64,000 nucleotides of DNA, taken from contig JAGVRJ010000004.1 of NCBI GenBank assembly GCA_019059635.1, positions 1,302,001 through 1,366,000 on the forward strand. Direction: 5' to 3'. The notes below the pieces were generated by a model. It made no database searches and was not told where the DNA came from. It worked only from the letters and a program-made list of their open reading frames with translations. This DNA is from Proales similis (taxonomy: Eukaryota; Rotifera; Eurotatoria; Ploima; Proalidae). The position numbers were made by a program, and so were the translations under genes. Below, piece by piece: positions 21,383-36,800 of the stretch (within the stretch, counting starts at the first letter, position 1; every line of letters starts with the position of its first letter).

Positions 21383-24193
21383 TCACTCGCCGCTGGACGA
21401 TTGCGACTGAACACTTTTGATCGGATCAACACAAATACCAAGCAGCTCTCTCTCACACTCGGCTTCGTTCGGCGTCGAGGTCAACACTGATCCGCGCAAC
21501 CTCGTGGTCCTTGTGTCTCTTCTCGTCGACGCCCTCTCAACGCTGGGCAGCTTTGCGCGCGTTTTACTCGCTTGCGACTTGGCTCGCGGCTTCTTCTCGT
21601 CCAACTTCTGCTTTAGAACCCACAATTATCGAGCCGATCGATTCTTGGGTTAATTTAATTCACGAACCGTGATTTCAAGCGACGACTTTTTCCCTCCCAC
21701 TTCCTTGCTCTCCGTCCAGTCGTGAGCCGAAGGGTTGGGCGAGTCGCTATCCACGAGCTCAATGCTCACGTTCGATCGATTAGCCAGGCTTTTGCTTCGC
21801 TTCTCTTGACGCCCGTGCGATTGAATTGAACTTTTCTCGTCAGACGCCAGTCCTCTCTTCTGTCCGAGGACGCTTTTTTCCGCCTGGAGACGCCAACTGC
21901 GCTCGGCCTGCAGTTCCAGCTTGGCTTTGTCCAGCTCAGTCCTTAAACCTTCCAGCTCGTTTGTCTTTTAATTGTTCACTCTCTCTCTTCTCTTAATCGA
22001 ATAAAATCAAACGAGATCGCCTACTCTCATTGTGAACAAGCGATTGCCTTCGACCAAGTCGACTTGATAGCCTTCAATCTGAGTCTCTAAATCGTCCTTC
22101 GGAAAGCACAAACTCGAATTCGGAACAAGAATTGAAATAAAAGAGCGCCCTGACACCTTGGCAATGAGAAGGTCGTTGACTGTTCGCTGCAACTTTTCTT
22201 CCCTCTCCCGGGCCGCGTCCTCGTTCAATTTCATTTTGGCGTTCAGGAAATTCACCTTCTCCTCCATTGAGAGCAGCTCGTCACCCAGGCTTTTCAGCTA
22301 AAATTCAATTCACTCTGAGCGTCCAGCTCTTCTCGTTTAATTCAGCCTTTGATTTACGTTCGTGATCAGGTCTTGATTTTCTGTGCTCAATCGTTCAACT
22401 TCATTTGCCAGCTTTTCTTTCAGCTGCAACAGTGCGGCCACTTGCTCTTCGCTTGACTTGAATTTTCCTTCATACTCGTCCTCGTTGGCCTTGTACGCTG
22501 CCTCAAAAGTCAACTTAAGATCGTTCAGTTCGATCTCATGTTTCTTGGTTATCTCATCCATTTCGCGGCGGCTGTTCTTTTCAATTGCTTTGACTCGATT
22601 TTCAGACTCTTTCAGCTCGGCACTCATGGCCTCAAGTTGATTGCTTAACAGCTCCAACTCTTTGCGCTTTTCGCCTCGTTCCCTTTCGACAGTTTCGCTC
22701 GTGGCCTGCTCTTGCTGTAGCAAACTTGCAATCTGGTGTTCGAGTCGATCAATTTCGTCTTTAGAACGCTCCCTGGGTCGAGAAAAGCACTCTTAATGAA
22801 CCGAACCGAGGGGACAAGCGGATAGCACTCACTGAATTTCTTGGACCTGCTTCTCAAGTAAACTCAGCTGTTCGTTGAGGCCAGCATTCGACTGCTTTAA
22901 AAAATAAAAGTTTAGTAGACTCAGTGTCGAGACCGGTCACAATTTTCCAACTTTTTCCTCGTCCAATAAACGGCGCAAATCGTCGCGATCTGTCTGAATC
23001 TCGCACATTTGCTTCTAAGCTCAAATTAAAACAAGCTAAAAGTGCGATGGAATGCGAGGCACTGACATTCAACTCGTCTAGTTTGATGGCCCAAGTCTGA
23101 AGACTGCCCTTCTGACTTTCGACCGTTTTCTGCAGTTCAGCTTCTTTGGCTGTTAGAGCACCTGCGAGCAGAAGGAGCTTAAATTGACGTCAAGCAAAAC
23201 TCGGGACTCGGACACTTGCCAATTCGCTTCTCGAGCTGCTCCTTAAGCTCATTGAGCTCAACTATTCTTAGACACATTTCGTTCAGACTTTTGTTCTTTT
23301 CTTTGACTTCAGCGAGCAATTCTGAGCGTTCACTGCTGAGCAGTTCGATCTGAACAGCTGACTCTGACTTTACTCGCTTCAGCTCGCTCTTGTGCTGCTC
23401 AGCTATGCTCATTCGTTTGGTTTAGTGATCGCCACCTTGGCCAATCAGGACTCACTTTCAATTCGCAGGCGATCGATTTCTTCTCGTTGAAGCCTCAACT
23501 CGTTTTGCACGTGGTCTTCAATTTTCTCAAGAGACAAAAAGCTCCAAGCGACCAAAGACAAAGACACGGCGCTCGACACTCACCTCCAGCTTGCGTCTTC
23601 TCGACTCGTTCTCTTCCTTGTAAAGCTGGTGACTCCTTTCGTCTGAGACAAAACGCCTGATTAGACATAGGGCGCAACGGCCGACTGCGAAAAGGTTGCC
23701 AACAGCAGATTATCTGATTCTGAATCTCGTCCGATTGCGAGCCAAGCGATTTCACCGCCGTGGTGATCAATTCGATCCGTTTGCTCGTCTCGGCACAAAA
23801 CTTTTCCTTTCGATCGAGCTCCTCTCTCAGTCGGCTCTTCTCTATCTAACCGCACTCAAAGACAATTGAATAGGATTCAGACTTGAAGTTGCTTCACCTT
23901 CAACTGGCTGCATTCAGAGTCCAAGTCCGACAGGGTTTTCCTCAGCTCGTCAATCTCCTCTTCCTTTTTTTGAATAAAAACGATTATTGATCGCAACAGA
24001 GCGCGTGTGAGAGGCAGATAGAGAGAAAGAAAGAAAGATAAAACAGAAGAGAGTGCTCAACAACCTTTTGCTTGGCCGTCAGCTCGCTTGACAGCTTGTA
24101 TTTCTTAATCAGCTCGATCTGTTTGTGTACTTGCAATGAGAACGACTCATAGCGGCCCATCGCTGACTCACTGTACCCTGCACTCGCCTGCAT
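21383..24193 (-). CDS. long coiled-coil protein with basic tail, 673 aa, family unknown
   Basis: Fourteen exons (minus): 24193-24065, 23963-23898, 23845-23704, 23642-23584, 23525-23456, 23402-23220, 23161-23067, 23014-22952, 22894-22833, 22772-22358, 22297-22157, 22096-22025, 21964-21668, 21610-21383. All junctions keep the frame. From about residue 35 to 500 the chain is nearly continuous coiled coil (Glu, Lys, Leu rich, no Pro). The tail (about 520-673) is Ser/Lys/Arg rich, contains PNPSAHDW and LPSVERASTRRDTR, and ends QSQSSSGE. It lacks the intermediate-filament rod ends (no LNDRLA or YRKLLEGEE type motif), so I do not call it a lamin. The intron between exons 6 and 7 has a GC donor (GCAAGT). 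A cytoskeletal or centrosomal role is only a guess. Confidence 0.75.
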
Positions 24194-24557
24194 TTTTCGT
24201 TTTCACTTTTCAGTCAAACGCTCGAGTTTGCGTTTAAAGTAATTCGACGATTGGCGCTCGAAGCTTTTGAGTTTTCACTCGACCTTAGCCTCGTCACTCG
24301 GTCGCATTCGAGCGGATCACTCTTGCTCGTCTATAAATAGAAACAAGACGCCCTCTCGCCTCTGTCACACAATTTCCCGAGCACAGACACAATTTCAAGT
24401 GAATCAGCTTCGAATTGCTTTTATTCACAGTCGAGCATTGTGCGCCAATATACGCGTTTATGAGCTGGAAAAGCAAAGAGTTTGAGGCTGTTGGTGGCTG
24501 TTCACTGTTCCAAGTTGTTCACCGATCGACACGAATTGGGACTGAGCGGAGCTGCGT
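24194..24557 (-). other. spacer between UBE2U and the coiled-coil gene
   Basis: A 364-base gap between tandem minus-strand genes. It carries AATAAA on the minus strand at 24425-24420, a likely UBE2U 3' end, leaving about 230 bases for the next promoter. No other feature is seen. Confidence 0.5.
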
Positions 24558-25631
24558 TCAAATGTTTTGTGTCCATTGCAATAGAGCGTCGACCTCGTCG
24601 TCGTCGATCTCGTCCTCCTTCTGCTCAGTGACGATCTCAATCACTCTCAGTTTGGCACTGCTGGCCGTCGATGATGTTGCTCGGTTTGGTTTCTCGTTTT
24701 TCTTTTGGATGGTCTCGATTTCGGTGGACACGTTTGATATAGAGCGGCCCCTGTGGTTCTCGCTCGACGTGAAATCGAATCGGCCGTACATGATTGCCCG
24801 GTGCTCGTTCAGCTGCCGGTTTATCTCTTCTTCTAGCTCACGAACGGATATCGACACATGCTGACCGAGCAAGTGAGGCTTCTGCAAGAGCTCGCCGTTC
24901 AGATACGGGTTCTTGTCGACCGCTTTCGACTTGCTGGTGGCGATTCCTTGCCACAGTTTGAAGTAATCATCGTAGCAGATGTTTTTCGTCGCTCCTCTTG
25001 ACTCGGCTCTTTTGGCTGGCGAATTCGTCTCTCTCTTGTTGTTTGCCGCCTCTTTTCTGTTTGCCTTTTGCTCGAACAAATGCATCTTGTCAGAGCTGAG
25101 TGCGTCTGCGCTTTCAAACGCCTCAAGGCTATTCTGCGCACTGGCTCGAGGACTCGAGTCGAGCAAGTGGCGAAGTTTTCTACTCAATTGAACTGATTGC
25201 CGAGCGATCGACTCGTATCGATCTGGATCGTCTTTGTAGAGGAAGACGGCGTCGATGTTGACCGCTCTGTCGAGGAGAGGACAGGCCAGCAGATGCTGCA
25301 GAGTTCTCAGCAGTTGCTTGAGCGTGGTTCCCGCCTGCCATTTGCCCGGCTCGTCTAGAATGGCCATGCTCGGCTTTCCGCTGTGTGGGTCCACGTTCGG
25401 GTGATAAGGAATGGTCTGAAAGCAGACCTCGGGCGCTTCTCGGTCGTACTTTTCGCTGAAGCGAATGAACAGCTGAAATATGCCCGACTGCCAGCATGTT
25501 TGACTCGGGCCTTTGACAAACGCGACCAGCTCGTGGATGCTGTCCTTGTTGAGCTTTTTCACCAACAGATCCGACTCTTTGTTGGCTTCGTCGATCTGAT
25601 TTTGAATTAGAAGATGCGCTCGAGAGAGCAT
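24558..25631 (-). CDS. UBE2U: UBE2U-like E2 with serine at the catalytic cysteine position
   Basis: A single exon of 357 residues. The N-terminal ~150 residues are an E2 (UBC) fold most like UBE2U: WQSGIFQLFIRFSEKY, then IPYHPNVDPHSGKP and LDEPGKW. The HPN motif is at 77-79. In UBE2U the catalytic Cys follows P in this stretch; here the residue is Ser88 (codon AGC, 25370-25368). The link to UBE2U, rather than another E2, is confirmed by its special C-terminal half: DDYFKLWQGIATSK, LLGQH, and DEVDALLQWTQNI near the end. A Cys-to-Ser E2 cannot form the normal ubiquitin thioester and would act as an adaptor, or at best form an oxyester. The frame is intact, so it is not a decayed pseudogene. Confidence 0.88.
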   Translation of the reverse strand: MLSRAHLLIQNQIDEANKESDLLVKKLNKDSIHELVAFVKGPSQTCWQSGIFQLFIRFSEKYDREAPEVCFQTIPYHPNVDPHSGKPSMAILDEPGKWQAGTTLKQLLRTLQHLLACPLLDRAVNIDAVFLYKDDPDRYESIARQSVQLSRKLRHLLDSSPRASAQNSLEAFESADALSSDKMHLFEQKANRKEAANNKRETNSPAKRAESRGATKNICYDDYFKLWQGIATSKSKAVDKNPYLNGELLQKPHLLGQHVSISVRELEEEINRQLNEHRAIMYGRFDFTSSENHRGRSISNVSTEIETIQKKNEKPNRATSSTASSAKLRVIEIVTEQKEDEIDDDEVDALLQWTQNI

Positions 25632-26379
25632 TTTTCACGCATGACGGCAATCAGCAAACATTAGAGCAATGACTGCACAACTTAATCCGGGCTTAGGCGA
25701 CTGCTGGTAGGAAAAGAGAGAGCGCTTAAGCCAAAGGCTGCTTCTTTGCGATTATTGGTTGCCATGGCAACCGTTCATCTCGGTCGGTGGCGTTTGCTCA
25801 ACACCTCAGCCTAGCTTCTAAAGACCATTGATTTTGGCTTATTGGCTTTAAATATCAAGAATTCTCTAAATATCTAGCTTTTTCTTCACTTTATTTGAAG
25901 AAGTAGACGACGATAATGATCAGCAAGGGAAGATGAATAAGAACCAAAGAAGAAGAGGAAATAGACAATTGCTGTTTGAATGGAATAGATCTATTCCGCT
26001 TTAATGCACATAACGTCTCCAAAACATGTGATCGAGATGGCCATTCTGAAATGGCCGCCGTCTGAAATTATGTAATTTGCCTCTCAGGCGATTTATTGTG
26101 TTCAGCGAGAGAAAATTTTGTTTTTTTTTTTTGTCATTCGTTTTGTCGGTCGCTAATTATGACGCTGGCTGATGTCGTGTGCTGCATCCAGTCACTAAAA
26201 ATTGATTCAAATTGCGATTAAAACGCGGTAATGTCGACGTGAGCCGCAATAAATTGAGAGCGTTTAAGTTAAGAGTTTGAGAAGCAGCGAGCGGATTAAT
26301 GTTTAACGCAGCACAAAGAGTCTAAAGTGAGCCGTTAATTGAAATGAACGGACGACGCCACCTTGACAAAAAGAGATCA
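25632..26379. other. non-coding region between UBE2U and kinesin light chain
   Basis: A 748-base gap; UBE2U starts at its left edge and KLC ends at its right. AT-rich, with T-runs and no coding signal. It should hold the UBE2U promoter and the KLC 3' UTR. Confidence 0.45.
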
Positions 26380-30493
<4,114 letters not shown>

Positions 30494-33400
30494 ATGCGTT
30501 TGATATTGATCGCCTGTCTGCTGTTTGTCTGCTGCCTAGGCGTGCCTGTCGAGCAGGAGAAGGCGTCGGTGGGCAATGAGACCACTGCTCCGGCTTCCGT
30601 TCCTGAGGCGACATCCCGACGACCGTGGCTCGACTTTTCGTCTCTGCTCAATTTTTTCACTCGAAGCAATCAAACTGAGCCGCATGCCGGTAGATTCTCT
30701 TGCTGTTTACTAGCCTACTTGTCGTCCTCTTATAAAGCCCAGACCACCAAGGCCCCAAGGCGCCTCGAGTATTGAACAAACGCGAATACGGTAAGTGCTC
30801 GATTGCTTCTACTCGCCCGGTCCTTTGTGTGTATGTGGGTATCACGATCAGAAATGGACCAGGAGGCAGAGGCCGAAATCATTAGGAAAAGTATTGAGCT
30901 CGGTCTGCATCCGCACGAGAGCACTGTGAGGCAAGGCGTCACCTCTGGCACCGTGACTAGCACGACCAGGACGTTTGTCGAGTCGACCATGCCCCCTAGT
31001 CCCGTAAGCGACCAAACGAGCGCCTATCCATCGACGCTCGAAACTGAGTTAATAATTAGATCGACTGGCGAGGCTCAAGGTAAAATGAAAAAAAAAAAGA
31101 AAAAGAAGCGAACACCGCTGCCGATAGAGCAGGCGAGCCGAAATCCATTCCTTCTAGTTCTAATTTTAACTTAAAACCAAACGCTCTCCTGGTCTCAATT
31201 CGTTTCACAACCAATGTCCGCATTTGTTTGAACTAATGAAAACACCGATTTGCCAAATGAAGAAGACGACCAAGACGGAGAAGAAGAAGCAGAAGGCTCA
31301 AGCGACTACGAAGCGTCCGCTGGAGAGCAGGACAGCAGCGGTGAAAACGGAGAAGAGAGCTCTCAGTCCAAAAGAGGCCATCACAAATCACCTTCGTCGT
31401 CGTCGAGCTCACTCGAGTCCAAACTAAGTAAGCCGCTCTCTCTATCTCTTTCAGAGTTGCGTTAACCAATTTGCGTTTGAATGCAGGTCCCAGCCAAGTG
31501 AAGCAAATCGTGAAAATTTTGAAGCAGAAAAAGCACAGTAAATTACTAGAACGATCATAAACTAAAAGTAGAGCGCTCACTCAAATGACTCAGAAAAGGG
31601 CGGACGATCAAGTCAAATTGATTTATTGTCGGCGCTGCTGATGGCACCAGACGGCGAGCTGCATTCGAGTGTGAAGGACTCGTTGGCGGCCAGGGCGGCC
31701 AACGACGCTCTTCTCAAATGGCATTCGAAAATTCCGACCTCGAGCATCCAGGACCTGGAACGCATGTACAACAAGTTCTACGCGTTCTACTACGATCACA
31801 TTGAGCATTTGTCGCCGCTCTATTATGACACGCCGGAGCACTATCATCATTTCGCCGACTATCCGCTGAGCTCACTGCTCGCCTGGCAGCCCACGCATCC
31901 CTTCAGCTATTACCACCAGCATGGCCATCATCATAGTCATCGGCCGTTCGATTTGGTCGAGTTCATCGAGAGAAGGAAACAGCTGGAGGAGGGTGAAGAT
32001 GACGACAGCGACGAGCAAAAGGACTCTCTGGTCGGCAAGCTTGTCGGTACGGCGCCAAATGTCAGACTCTGCTTTTGACTCGAATTTGAAATTCGTGTTT
32101 AGAAAACTCTTATCTTGACCCGAACCATCACATCGTGGATCATTTGCACGCGCTCTACGACGAGCTGCCCGACTTGCATCTGCATCCGATGCTCAATCCG
32201 TACCACAATCGTTGGACCGTGGACAATAGCTACGGATATTATTTGAATCTAAAGTCGCAGCTTGACAGCTACTACGCCCATAATCTGTCGCCGCCCAGCT
32301 CGTTGCTGTCCGAGTTCGAGCGCTACAGGCCGCTGTATGCGCCGTTTGGCTCTGACATTCACGTAGATCACCACGATCTGATCCACTCGACTTCGGCGCC
32401 GATTTGGGAGAGTCACGCGTGGACCGGCCGGCTTCCATCCAGTCTAATGAGTCCAGGTTAGTCATTTACTCTTCTCCTGTCTCGGCCGTTCGCTAATTTC
32501 AACTCAAAGCAATCAACTTGCGCTCTCCTCGTAAGTGACCATCGACTACCGCCGCGCATTTCGCTTTTGCCGAACATTTTGTTAGTTCTCATATTTCTAA
32601 TCAAAATAGTTGTCTGCAACGATTATCCAGAGCATTCGCCCGAGGGCTTCAAGAGCTTCATATCGGTCGAGGGCTGCACACAGCCGTCGTACTTGGGCTC
32701 GTCCGGACTGCCGGTGTTTGGCAACGGCTGCACATTCAGATTCATCTGCGAGCTCGGCTACGAGCCGTACGAAGCGACTGGCTCGACTGTCAAGTGCGCC
32801 AACGGATTCTGGAGCGGCAAGGCCATTTGCATCAAACAGGTGAGGCGCGTCTGACATGACCGAGACGGCGGCGACTAATTTTTATCGAATTTGAAGGGCA
32901 GCGCGGCGGCCAATTTCATGCCGCGCTCAAGCGCTCAGCCAAGTTCAGGCGAGTCGAGCAACTCAGTGGCCTTCTCGGCAGAAAGCAGCAACTTGATCGA
33001 GAGAAAGCTGAGGTCAATAGCCGAGACAGAGCCGTCTCTCGAGTCAGAAACGATGCCAGCGGACGAGGAAGAAGAGCTGCAGCAGATCGATTCGATCCCA
33101 AGCTCCGACCCGATTGTCGAGGAGCGCAGTGAGCCCGATGTTCACTTTCACGAAGAGTACCAAGTGAACAGCAACGAGCCACCAAGCTCGACTGAGGACT
33201 TTTCATCGAACGATGATCAGCTCGTCGAACAGCTTGTGAGCGAGTCCAGTTCGCCGAGCGACGATGCTCAATCAGAATCTGGGCGGCTGAATGAGCTCAG
33301 TGTGTTGCGCGAGTTGTTCAATTCCAACCCGGAGCAGGATGTGAGTGAACTCATTCAACAGCTGTCATCAGTGAGTCCAACTCAAGCGTCCACTTGGTCG

Positions 33401-33730
33401 ACTCCGGCCACAAGAGCACCGACAACCAACGACCGGCTGACCTCAACAGTGAGCGAGACAAGCACCACAAGTTCAAGCTCTACCTCAACAAGCCGAGCCA
33501 GTACCATTCCGTTTGAGCAAGTTTCAAGTCAAAGCGAACAGGACAGTGAGTCAAGTTCACAGACATTAGCTCAAGTGGACATGGACGTTGATGACGATGA
33601 AACTGACCAAAGAGCTGACCAGAAAGCTGACCAGAACCAATCAAAAGAGCAGATCGACTGGAAGTCGATATTGAACAGCGATTCCGAAAAGACGATCTAC
33701 GAATCGTTCTATGAGCTTTTGGACAATTAA
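30494..33730 (+). CDS. large secreted His/Tyr- and Ser-rich protein with one sushi-type domain
   Basis: Ten exons: 30494-30689, 30743-30790, 30852-31079, 31263-31427, 31487-31537, 31594-32046, 32103-32456, 32510-32530, 32610-32839, 32897-33730; 859 residues. It starts with a clear signal peptide (MRLILIACLLFVCCLGVPV). A Thr/Ser linker, an acidic then basic stretch, and a His/Tyr-rich region (HFADYPL..YYHQHGHHHSHRPF; YHNRWTVDNSYGYYL) follow. A CCP/sushi-like module sits at about residues 510-580 (GCTQPSYLGSSGLPVFG..CELGYEPY..VKCANGFWSGKAIC). The last 278 residues are Ser/Thr/Glu/Gln rich, likely glycosylated. One exon is only 21 nt. The acceptor of exon 4 (31263 or 31266, 183-nt intron) is the weakest call. 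Function unknown; probably an extracellular or cuticle/matrix protein. Confidence 0.75.
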
Positions 33731-33858
33731 ATCGGCGCATTTTATTGATTAAATCGTTGTTCATTTGAATTGGGTTTAATTTTACAATTTTGATAATCAC
33801 CACGACCGTGTGACTGCTGATTGGCGTCAGGCGGCAAAAAGAAGACGCCACTGCGTGA

Positions 33859-36800
33859 CTACTCTTCGCTCATTGCTGTCTCTTCTAAATTGTGCGATTC
33901 GCTCAGGTCGGCTTGGCTCGACGCCTGAGCGGAGCGCGAAGACCGCTTGCCAGACGAGCTCAGTCGACAGTGTTTGTTTTGAAATAAATCGACACTGAAC
34001 GCCGCGTCTGACTGGTTCACGTAGAGCAGCTGTTTGACTCTTAAAAAGAGACTTTCCACAACTTTCATGTAGACGGGCGCTTGCTTGGCGATCGCCATGT
34101 TGGAGTTGGTCAAGCAGATCTCTTGCAAATAGTGAACAGAGTCTTGCACTTGACGCAGCACCGTGGCTACTTGCTGACGATTCTGCTCGAACGCTTGGTC
34201 GAGCCAGGGCATGCTGTGCTTGAGGAAGTTGGTCAAGAAGAGACGCGAGTTCTTCAACAGGCCGAGAACGTTGATCTCCTTGAGAGACGAGACACGTTTC
34301 AAATCGATAAGGCTTGAGTGCAGATGGACGACTCGTTTTATTTCATCGAGCGCTTCGTCAATCGCCTGTCTGCTGGTGCCGATCGATCTCAACTGCTTTG
34401 ACTCGACCGCTTTGAGGCGGTTGACGCTGAACTCAATCAGAACCTTGAAATAGCTCGCAAAGTGAAGCTTCAACGTGCTAAAGTGGCCGCAGTTCTCTCT
34501 GTCGCTCAGATAGTTCTCGTCGACCATAATCTCTGCGACCTGCTCGGCCAACTCGAGCGGCTTCTCTTCGTTCTTGAAGTAGATGCTCAATATATTGACG
34601 ATCGCCTCGTTGCTTGACTGTTTGCTGACGCTCACCGGAGCGAATTTCGAATTGTAGTCGTTGAGCAGGAAACTGCGGCACGTTTGCGTTAATATTTGAC
34701 GGCATTTTCTCACCGCGTCCGAGCTCATTTCAGAGTTCCTGGCAAACACTTTATTACACAAGAGCTCCATGGTCTGAGCAAGTAGGTCGGCCGTGCCCAA
34801 GTCCATGATAACCTCCTTCAGATTGCTGAGGTACTTGTAGCTGTAGAGCTCGACGGCCGAGTTGTGCTCATGACGCGTCATGTCCGATCGCAAGTCGAGC
34901 TTGGCGCTCAGCATTTTGAGCACTGTTTGTATTTGCTTCCAGCTGTTTGTCTCGTTCAGCCAAACGAGCAGCGTGTTCACAAGCTTGATCAAATGCGCAA
35001 AGCATTTGAGAATGCTCAGGTTGCTTTGGCTGGTCAGCTCGATCGGGTCTCTGATGCCGTCGTTCTTCTCCTGAATGCATTTCACGTGGCCGCTTATTTG
35101 CTCGAGTTGATCGCACACGCTCTCAAAGCATTCTTTCACGACCAGCTCAGCAGCTCGCTTCGCATCGAGCACATTCAGCTGAAGAAACGAATGCATGCGT
35201 GTGGGCTTGGACGCGGTTGACATGACACTGCCAACACGGCCACCGCCACTGCTCGGCTTCAACACGCTGGCCAGCTTCTGATTCAAGTCGCTCAGCAAGA
35301 AGGCGAGAACTTCTGGCCTCATTTTGACCGATTCGCTGTCCTGGTAGCCTTGTCCAGCGCGGCCGTGGCTCTCCACCGTGTCTGGTATGGACTGAGTTAA
35401 ATCGAGCTTCAATCGAATGAAATTCAAGTTTGTGAGATCGAAATCGCGAACGAAAACGAGCAGTTTTGGAAGCTCATGCTCGTCTATGCTCTCGACCGTG
35501 GACGCGACCATTTGCTCGTCGTCCTCTTCGTCTTCAGTGTCGTTGACGAGCTCTTTTTCGGCCATGTCGTCGTCGAGCTCGCCGCCGTCCTCATCGCAGC
35601 ACTCGTCTTCTTCATCTACTTTTTGAACCTTCTTCCTCTTGGCTGTTTTCTTCTCGCCCGTTTTCTTTCGTTTAACTGAGCGCCGCTTTTTCTTGCTTTC
35701 TTTCAGCTTGAGCACACTGCCGACCATGGGAGCTTGGCTGTCGCCGGTCGACGAATCTCCAAGGCCGAACACGGCCAGCGGAGGACGGTAGTGCCTCATG
35801 TACGGCAGCAGAGAGAGCAGAAGCAAGCTGAGCTCGTAAACGCTGTTCAGACGGCAGACTAGCTTTGTGACCGTCTCGTCTTGGCTGCGCATTCGAGGCA
35901 TGTGAGCTGCGAACACGTTCACCAGCTCTATGAACCAGTTGACCACGTAGAATATGTTGTCGCAAACGATCTGCTTTTCCTCCTCATTCAAAGTGGAGGC
36001 GAATTTGGAGACCAGTTCGGAGCTGTTGGCGATGTCCGAGATGCTCAAGATTGGCATTCCCAAATAGCCGTCAAGAGTGGTGAACTCTTTTCTCTCCAGT
36101 GCGCCCATTAGGCGGAATGTGGATGCCAGAGTGACGATCGGCAGACTCGTTTTAGATTGAAGGAGAAACACGTTGCGCTTTTGCATGAAGCTCATCATTT
36201 GCGGCAAGAGATTCAGCGCGCCCTGGCTCTGCTCGTCGATGCCGAACTCGTAGTTGACCTTGAACGAGCCGAGCTTTTGCTTGTACGGCTTGAGTTTGGA
36301 ACCGAAATTGGCGTCTATTTCGAACAGCTCGCGTGTGATCGAGGCCAGATTTTCTTTTATCAACTGCTCAACTTCGTTTGATATTGAGCTCTTGTGAAGA
36401 ATAAAAGTCAAATTGTCCTCGAACAGACCCAACGACTCTGGACACGATTTGCTGGCGGTCATGATCATCTGCCAAATGCTCTTGATCTCACTGGATGCTT
36501 TGGACGAAGACGACGAGCTATTGGACGAGGCCAACGAGGCAAGGGATATCTGATCGTCGTCTGAGCTGTCCGAACTTATTTGCATGCTTCTGATCATCAT
36601 GATGGCACCGATAACGCCGATCTGCTTGAATCTCAACGAGCCTGACGAGAGCTGTTTGTTCACGAGCTCGTTCAATTGCTGCTGCAATCGGCCGGCCTCG
36701 TTCTCTCCTTGGGCCGAGTAGGCAATGCTCGAGACAATCTCGTAGATTTTGCGCACTTGATTCACCTCAAAGTACTCGATTGTGTCGAGCAGGCGCTTTA

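Noticed and set aside
18619-24193. One split lamin gene joining the coiled coil to the tail domain
   Set aside because: Each part has its own start and stop with good splice phases, and the coiled coil lacks intermediate-filament rod-end motifs. Kept only as a hypothesis.
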